Source of the DNA: Calocera cornea HHB12733
Lineage: Eukaryota; Basidiomycota; Dacrymycetes; Dacrymycetales; Dacrymycetaceae
Reading direction: 5' to 3'
DNA: 48,030 nt
NCBI GenBank assembly: GCA_001632435.1
Contig: KV424100.1
Span: 1 to 48,030 of the forward strand
Below, piece by piece: positions 43,080 to 48,030 of this stretch. The position numbers and the translations under genes were made by a program. The notes beneath the pieces are model-generated. The model saw nothing but the letters and a program-made list of their open reading frames with translations, was not told where the DNA came from and ran no database searches. The first letter of the stretch is position 1. Every line of letters begins with the position of its first letter.

Positions 43080-43648
43080 GGCACGATTGATGGTCGGATC
43101 GACTAGAGAAGCAACCCAGCGGCCAAGAAAGGGTTAGCCGATGATAGGGTCGACTTGGCCAGCAACGAAGGCCGTGTATGCCACCAGCGGTGATTGCAAC
43201 TGGCGTCTGATGCGGGGTATATGCTGGCGCGGATGGTGGCGGTCGCAAACCAACCTAAGTGGAAGGCAGCCACGGGGACAGCAGGCAGGGGAAGATAGGG
43301 AATGGGGGAGGAGCCGTCAGGAGGGCTGACATATGAGCGATGAGGCGAGGCTGGGCGGCACCAAAGAGCAAGGCTCGGTTGGGACGCTTGTCCACGGGAC
43401 TGAGACATTCACACAGGCACCACCTGCCCCACCGGCACCCACACCATATCACTCAGGGCGGTTTCTTCGGAATGCAGAAAAGGGACGATGCTCTTCTGAT
43501 CTACGTTATAAACCACCTATCGCGGAGATCCAGTGGTTGGCATGGCTTGCTAATACCCCATGGACGTAAGTAACGTACTCAAGCCTGGAACCACGCTGCT
43601 CTTCATGTAACCGGTACTCAAACGACAAAGTGGAAATATACATGTTAC
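43080..43648. other. Gap, no gene supported
   Basis: Upstream region of the G-alpha gene, up to the MITE insertion. No coding evidence. Confidence 0.4.
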
Positions 43649-43650
43649 TA

Positions 43651-43888
43651 ACGTGGGAGATCAGAGACCGGGTCATATCAGGGACCGGGTCATCCTATTC
43701 AGTTCTCCCTTTCTGGCGAACTTAGGCATGCTGCAACTCAACCAAAACATCATATTTCCTGAATTCGCATTGACACACGGTGAACTGGATACGGTCCCAC
43801 ACGCTGGAGAGGTTCAAAATTAGGGAAAGAGCCAAAAATAGGTGAGTGACCCGGTCCCTGATCTGACCCGGTCTCTGATCCCCCACGT
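43651..43888. mobile_element. 238-bp MITE with 42-bp terminal inverted repeats
   Basis: The left arm 43651-43692 and right arm 43847-43888 are inverted copies matching at 40 of 42 positions (they start ACGTGGG). A TA dinucleotide flanks each end (43649-43650 and 43889-43890), suggesting a TA target duplication as in Tc1/mariner-type elements. Each arm itself contains a direct duplication of a 16-17 bp unit (ATCAGAGACCGGGTCA and ATCAGGGACCGGGTCA). The 154-bp interior has no coding capacity, so this is a non-autonomous element. Confidence 0.8.
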
Positions 43889-43890
43889 TA

Positions 43891-44607
43891 CCCAAGCACG
43901 CATTCTGGGGTGCGTCGTGTGCCCGGAGGATGCTGTCATCGACGCCCTCGCCCAGATGGATTGCGATGAGACCCCGATAATCAGCGGCGATGGTTCGCGA
44001 TTGAGTCCCCTGCATCGTTCTTCGGCTCCCGACTGCATGAAGGGAATGGCTGACAGCGACCAATGACAACATGCAGACGACTTGGTGCCTGCCAGCAGCT
44101 TGTCCGGGCCGAAAGCGTGTGAATGGCCGTAGCGGAGAATCGAAAGGATGAAGATTCTGTATGGTCGGATTGTCTGTCTCAGTCGCACGAGTTGAGGATT
44201 GCCGGAGGAGGAAAGGGGACAGAAGCCGGTCCAAATTGCAAATTGTGACGGGTGCTGTGCCGAAGCGGCAGACGAGCGGAAAAAGGCGAGTTGTTTACAA
44301 TTCATTTGCTCGCTGTAATCAGGCTTTGTGCACCATGCGCATGACCCCACGGCTCTAAACCGAGCAGCGCTTAACGAGAGCGCGACTCGGACTTGGCTGA
44401 GGGTGGCTGTATGCCGCGCAGTCAGGGGGCGAGTAAGTACAACCGACGTAATGCTGTGCACCTCGCATTTCCGGTCGACCCCACCCTCATCATTGTCGCC
44501 TGCGCACAGTCCACCGCTCTCTTATTCACTGCACGTCGGCCGTACAACAATTTCAACCACTGCTCCCTGCTTTTCATCTCGATATTCACTCGTAACTCTT
44601 CCCAACT
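43891..44607. other. Gap, no gene supported; promoter of the PIL1-domain gene
   Basis: About 700 bp between the MITE and the PIL1-domain gene. Open frames on both strands overlap and are not protein-like. The right end is CT-rich leader sequence. Confidence 0.4.
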
Positions 44608-47105
44608 ATGAGTAGATTCGGCGTGCTCGGGAATCTGCAGACAAAGATCGCACACACGACCACCATCCCCGCTCTCGGCAACAAGGATCTACGCCTCCTC
44701 CAGGAGTGGATCTCCACTGAGAAGGGCGTCGTCACTAGGTCTGTCAGGTCTACAAAGCTTCAGCACGCATCGGTCAATCTGATGACTCTACCAGCCTGCT
44801 AAAACTCGTCGGTGACATCGATAGATCTAATGAGGCACTCACGCATTGGGGTGCTGGCGAGGGTGCCGATCTCGGAGTATGCTTTCCACTCGAGCAAAGG
44901 CGACAATGTACTGACAACGTCTGAAGGACATCCTGTCTCGGTCAAGAGACCTTCTCTCCCACGCATCGATTGCCTTTGCACGGTTTGCAGAGCATGAAGG
45001 TGCAATGCGTGCTATGCTCAAGGTAGGCTATTCCGTGTTACCTTCAGGCTACAAATTGACCTGGAATTCAGGGCATCCGCACTAGGGAAGAGGCGTTAGA
45101 CGATGCGAAGAAGCGCCGAAGGAGCCTGGTTGGCAAGGCAGAAGCAGCACAAAGGAAGTTGAGCAAGATGGGTCAAGAGGCGAGCATGTTTCGCTCCGGT
45201 CATGGTTCCTCCTCTGACATTGTATCAGAACAAGCAACTTCCACAGCAAACGGAGCTCTTGAGTGGACTGCGACACGAGATAGCTCAACTTGACGGCTTC
45301 ATCTACAACGAAGAGGCTGCCATAATGGATTTTAAGCGCCGGACCACCAAAGATATCATGGTGCTCAAGTTTGGCGGGCTCGCTGAGCTGGCCGAGAAGA
45401 TCACTGTGAGCTTCAGTGGCTTGGGTCTGAATGCCCTTTCTGATCGGTGTGCAGATCGTCGGTACACTCGGGAAAGACCTCATTGAGGTCCGTCTGTGCT
45501 GTGTCTGCGCCTCATCCCTATTCACGTAACCACAGGACATTCCGCTGGATGCCACCATCCCGGGCCAAATGCGCCATCCATACGGAGGTGCGTTATAGAG
45601 GTCACTGCGGTTTGAGTCTCGCTCATTGGCATTTAGCATTTGACAAGACACGCCAAACGGTGGAAGAAGCCGTACGCTGTGTAAACTCGATCTCTTTCAC
45701 TGCGACGCCTGCGGAAACTCTACCTCCCAGGCGACCAGAGGACTGGTCCCAACCATCTTCTGCACCACCCCAGGTGAATGCATATCACGCACAATCACCA
45801 ACTGTCGAACGCCCTGGTCCACGCTATCTCGGATCTCCCGAAATTAGCGAGCCCCAACCTGAGCAGACGGTTGGATCGCCTCAGCGTCCCGAGCTTCCTC
45901 ATCATCTCCCATCCAATGTTGGCCTGCCTTCACCTGTCGACTTTAGTGGGTCTACTGGCGAGTGGCTAGCAACTCGCCCTGGTGGCCCACAGCCAAAGCC
46001 TATGAGCCCGCCTCCAACAAGCCCGGGATATTCAGAGTTTGGCCAACTGTCAAGCCCACAGTCTGGACGTTTGGCAGCAACCTTCCCTATCGCTGCCGCA
46101 CATTCCAGGGACCCAGCATACCTGGCTAGCCCGGGCACCGTCGGCGGTCGCCCATCGTCTATTGCTTACCTGCAGGACAGTACGCCAGCATCCGGCGGGA
46201 TTGCCTCGGATATTCATCAAGGTGACTCACTCCATCCAGCGCCGCAGCCCCATGCCCGTGAAGATTCACAACCCCCGTCTGTGACGGGGAATCCATGGAA
46301 GGACGAAACCTCGCCCGCCACCGCAGAGACGCAGGGAACGGATAGCGGGCCAACCAGTCCGGTCACCGTCAGCCCTAACGCAGAGGGGCGTAGGCACCGC
46401 AACCGTGATGACTACCACTATGAGTACAGTGACAGTGGTATGTCGCATCAATAAGGCAATGTGGCAGAGCTGACCTGTGTGGCAGCATTTTGGGTCAGAA
46501 ACAACATGCCCGCTACACGTTCGGCGGAGCGCGTGGACCCTGTGGACAGCCCAAAAGACGAGGCCCCGCTGGACCCGCCCCAAGCCCCCGCCATGTTTGG
46601 GATGAAGAATCGCTCCAGTAGTAATCTGCCTGGCGACCGCTCCCCAAGCGCAGATCACGAGGCTCCTCGCTTGGGTGTATCACCCCGTCCACGCATTGAT
46701 GTATCCCCTTCGCCGTCTCAACGAAGCGTACCCGCTTTGGGCAGCGGCTCCCCGGACGGTCCACGTACCATTGCCGCCGCCGCCTTTAAGCGTACTCCCC
46801 GGGCATCATCCGAGTCATTTGGTGACACTCCTCCTCTCCACGTACGGAAACGAGGAGGGCCTGGAGTATCTGGTCCTGACGTAACCGAGTCTCCCACTGA
46901 CAATGGACACCACTCTCCTGCAGATGGTCAGTACACACCGGACGATATACCCGACGAAGCACCGCCTGTCATACCCCCGGTCTTAACCCGCTATGTGCAG
47001 CCTGCAGAAGAAGTTCCTGCCGACGCTGGCGTGCATGGCCGCCGCCTCCCTGTGCCCCCTTCCCCAGGCTACAACCAGGGCCAGTTTGCCACTGAACTTG
47101 ACTAA
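44608..47105 (+). CDS. PIL1/LSP1-domain eisosome protein with long disordered tail
   Basis: Pil1/Lsp1 proteins form BAR-like lattices that shape furrow-like plasma membrane domains (eisosomes) and bind phosphoinositides. Nine exons close in frame to 699 aa: 44608-44738, 44795-44876, 44927-45022, 45072-45179, 45229-45405, 45455-45487, 45536-45587, 45637-46437 and 46486-47105. The Pil1 domain covers about residues 1-265: LGNKDLRLLQEWISTEKGVV, LTHWGAGEGADLGDILSRS,  IRTREEALDDAKKRRRSLVG, AEAAQRKLSKMGQE, DFKRRTTKDIMVLKFGGLAE, IVGTLGKDLIEDIPLDATIP. Residues after about 270 are Pro/Ser-rich and disordered, with many SP/TP sites that could be phosphorylated. Intron 45180-45228 has a GC donor. The long tail distinguishes it from yeast Pil1 (339 aa). 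Confidence 0.92.
45180..45228 (+). other. GC-AG intron in the PIL1-domain gene
   Basis: The exon ends CAAGAG and the intron starts GCGAGC, with CTGAC before ATCAG. It is 49 nt like its neighbours. Without it the frame stops within about 40 codons and the conserved NKQLPQQTELL segment is out of frame. No GT donor of usable length is available. Confidence 0.75.
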
Positions 47106-48030
47106 CGTGATATTCTGAAACGCCCACCATGCCTTCACGCCCCTCTGTACCATAGTAGTCACTAAATGCCTTCTAATGTGAATTTCATAGCCATGAACGA
47201 TAACACCTTGCACTTGCTTTGCAAAGTACTCTGTTTCCCATGGCCGAGCGCAGTTCGCGTTGCCCTTCGCTGCCCTAACCCTATGTTGCTCACGGCTCTT
47301 CCACAGCAACCCTAACCCTACCATACTAGGGTTCAACCCCTAACCCAAAGGGGTGCACAGCTAGGGGGTTTCCCTAATAATATGGTCCCTTTAGTTGTTC
47401 TTTAACTAAAGAAATTTGCTTCCGTGCCTCCCATAGGGTCCATCTTGCCTTGAGCGCTCCGCGTCGCCCAGCACACCCTATGTGCTAATATTGCCATCAT
47501 CTACAGTGCAATAAGGTGGAGTCTTTTTGCTTTGGATTATTCATTACTACTATACACCCTCAGGCTTAGGGCTTATCTTTCTGCTCTCTTCAAGCTTTCA
47601 AGCACCATGTGCTGGGTCTTGTCTCTTCAAAGCCTCCAACACTATTTTAAAGTAGATGTCACCCATTGGTTGCTTTGAATTGTTGTTTGTTTGTACCTAC
47701 CGCAACCATCTAGGCCACTTCCTGGCTCAACTTTTGTTGACCTTCACTTAAAGTCTTTGTTTCCGCGTATTCCCTTTCTCCGTTTAAACCTCTTTTTGTT
47801 CTCCATATTAACATCATTCGGTCTTTAGTCCCTACTTGCAAATGCACTGTTTCCACACCAATGTTTATCTTTTGGGTTGACCATCACCCCCATTACTGAA
47901 TGTTGTTTGCTTCCAGAGTTTCCTGCACATATTACCATCTATAGTGTTTTCATGGTTGGTTAGGGTAAGAGTTGTGGGTCTGGGCTGATTTCAGGTCTGA
48001 AATACGTAAAGTCGTTCCCACGAGTTTACG
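47106..48030. other. Gene-free, pyrimidine-rich terminal region
   Basis: The first 160 bp are the 3' flank of the PIL1-domain gene. After the telomere-like motifs, 47380-48030 is strongly C/T-rich on the plus strand and AT-richer than the rest of the window, with no open frame of interest. It could be a transposon end (for example an LTR or its leader) cut off by the window, or subtelomere-like sequence. Confidence 0.45.
47273..47350. repeat. Degenerate CCCTAA telomere-like repeats
   Basis: CCCTAACCCT at 47273-47282, AACCCTAACCCTA near 47309-47320, CTAGGGTT near 47327-47333 and CCCCTAACCC near 47337-47346, in both orientations. Too short and mixed for a true telomere. Confidence 0.65.

Noticed and set aside
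43722..44461. Minus-strand frames of 170 and 213 codons
   Set aside because: They run through the MITE and overlap each other in different frames, without splice signals or protein character.

Overview
This is a gene-dense piece of a filamentous fungal nuclear genome, almost certainly a basidiomycete of the mushroom class (Agaricomycetes). Nearly every gene is cut by many short introns of about 46-60 nt with GT-AG ends, frequent GTGCGT/GTGAGT donors and CTGAC/CTAAC-like branch sites. Codon use is GC-rich, intergenic gaps are short, and the gene set is fungal (PIL1-type eisosome protein, LAM-type sterol transporter, Dsk2, Spb4, Tel2, binuclear zinc-cluster proteins, an atypical G-alpha). No species call is possible from sequence alone. 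All gene models were built by hand from frames and splice phases; most recognised genes close in frame over every exon.

Layout. 1-6580 is poorly organised: an unrecognised multi-exon gene whose middle cannot be joined, coding-looking fragments, a telomere-motif palindrome, an unrecognised 209-aa protein and a small secreted protein missed by simple ORF calling. 6581-9508 (+) carries a RidA-family protein and inositol-3-phosphate synthase. 9992-28837 is a long minus-strand block: DSK2; three neighbouring Zn2Cys6 genes (one with three tandem zinc clusters in one polypeptide) with an IMPACT/UPF0029 gene between them; TEL2; and a GRAM-VASt-TM sterol transporter. From 29553 the strands alternate: an EI24/RRT8-like membrane protein (+), CCT3 (-), an F-box protein (-), SPB4 helicase (+), DUS2 (-), a BuGZ/ZNF207-like zinc-finger protein (+), an atypical G-alpha (-), a 238-bp MITE, and a PIL1-domain protein (+). 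The last 0.9 kb is pyrimidine-rich, gene-free, and carries telomere-like CCCTAA motifs.

The most interesting locus is 11990-20810. Five zinc clusters in three genes are all interrupted by a phase-2 intron at the same place, inside the codon of the second metal-binding cysteine. This points to exon-level tandem duplication and makes the DNA-binding domain depend on splicing. Other notable points are a G-alpha with Thr in place of the catalytic Gln, nine GTTTGT[AG] motifs in one divergent promoter, and several unusual splice structures (a 26-nt exon, a 38-nt intron, a GC-AG intron).
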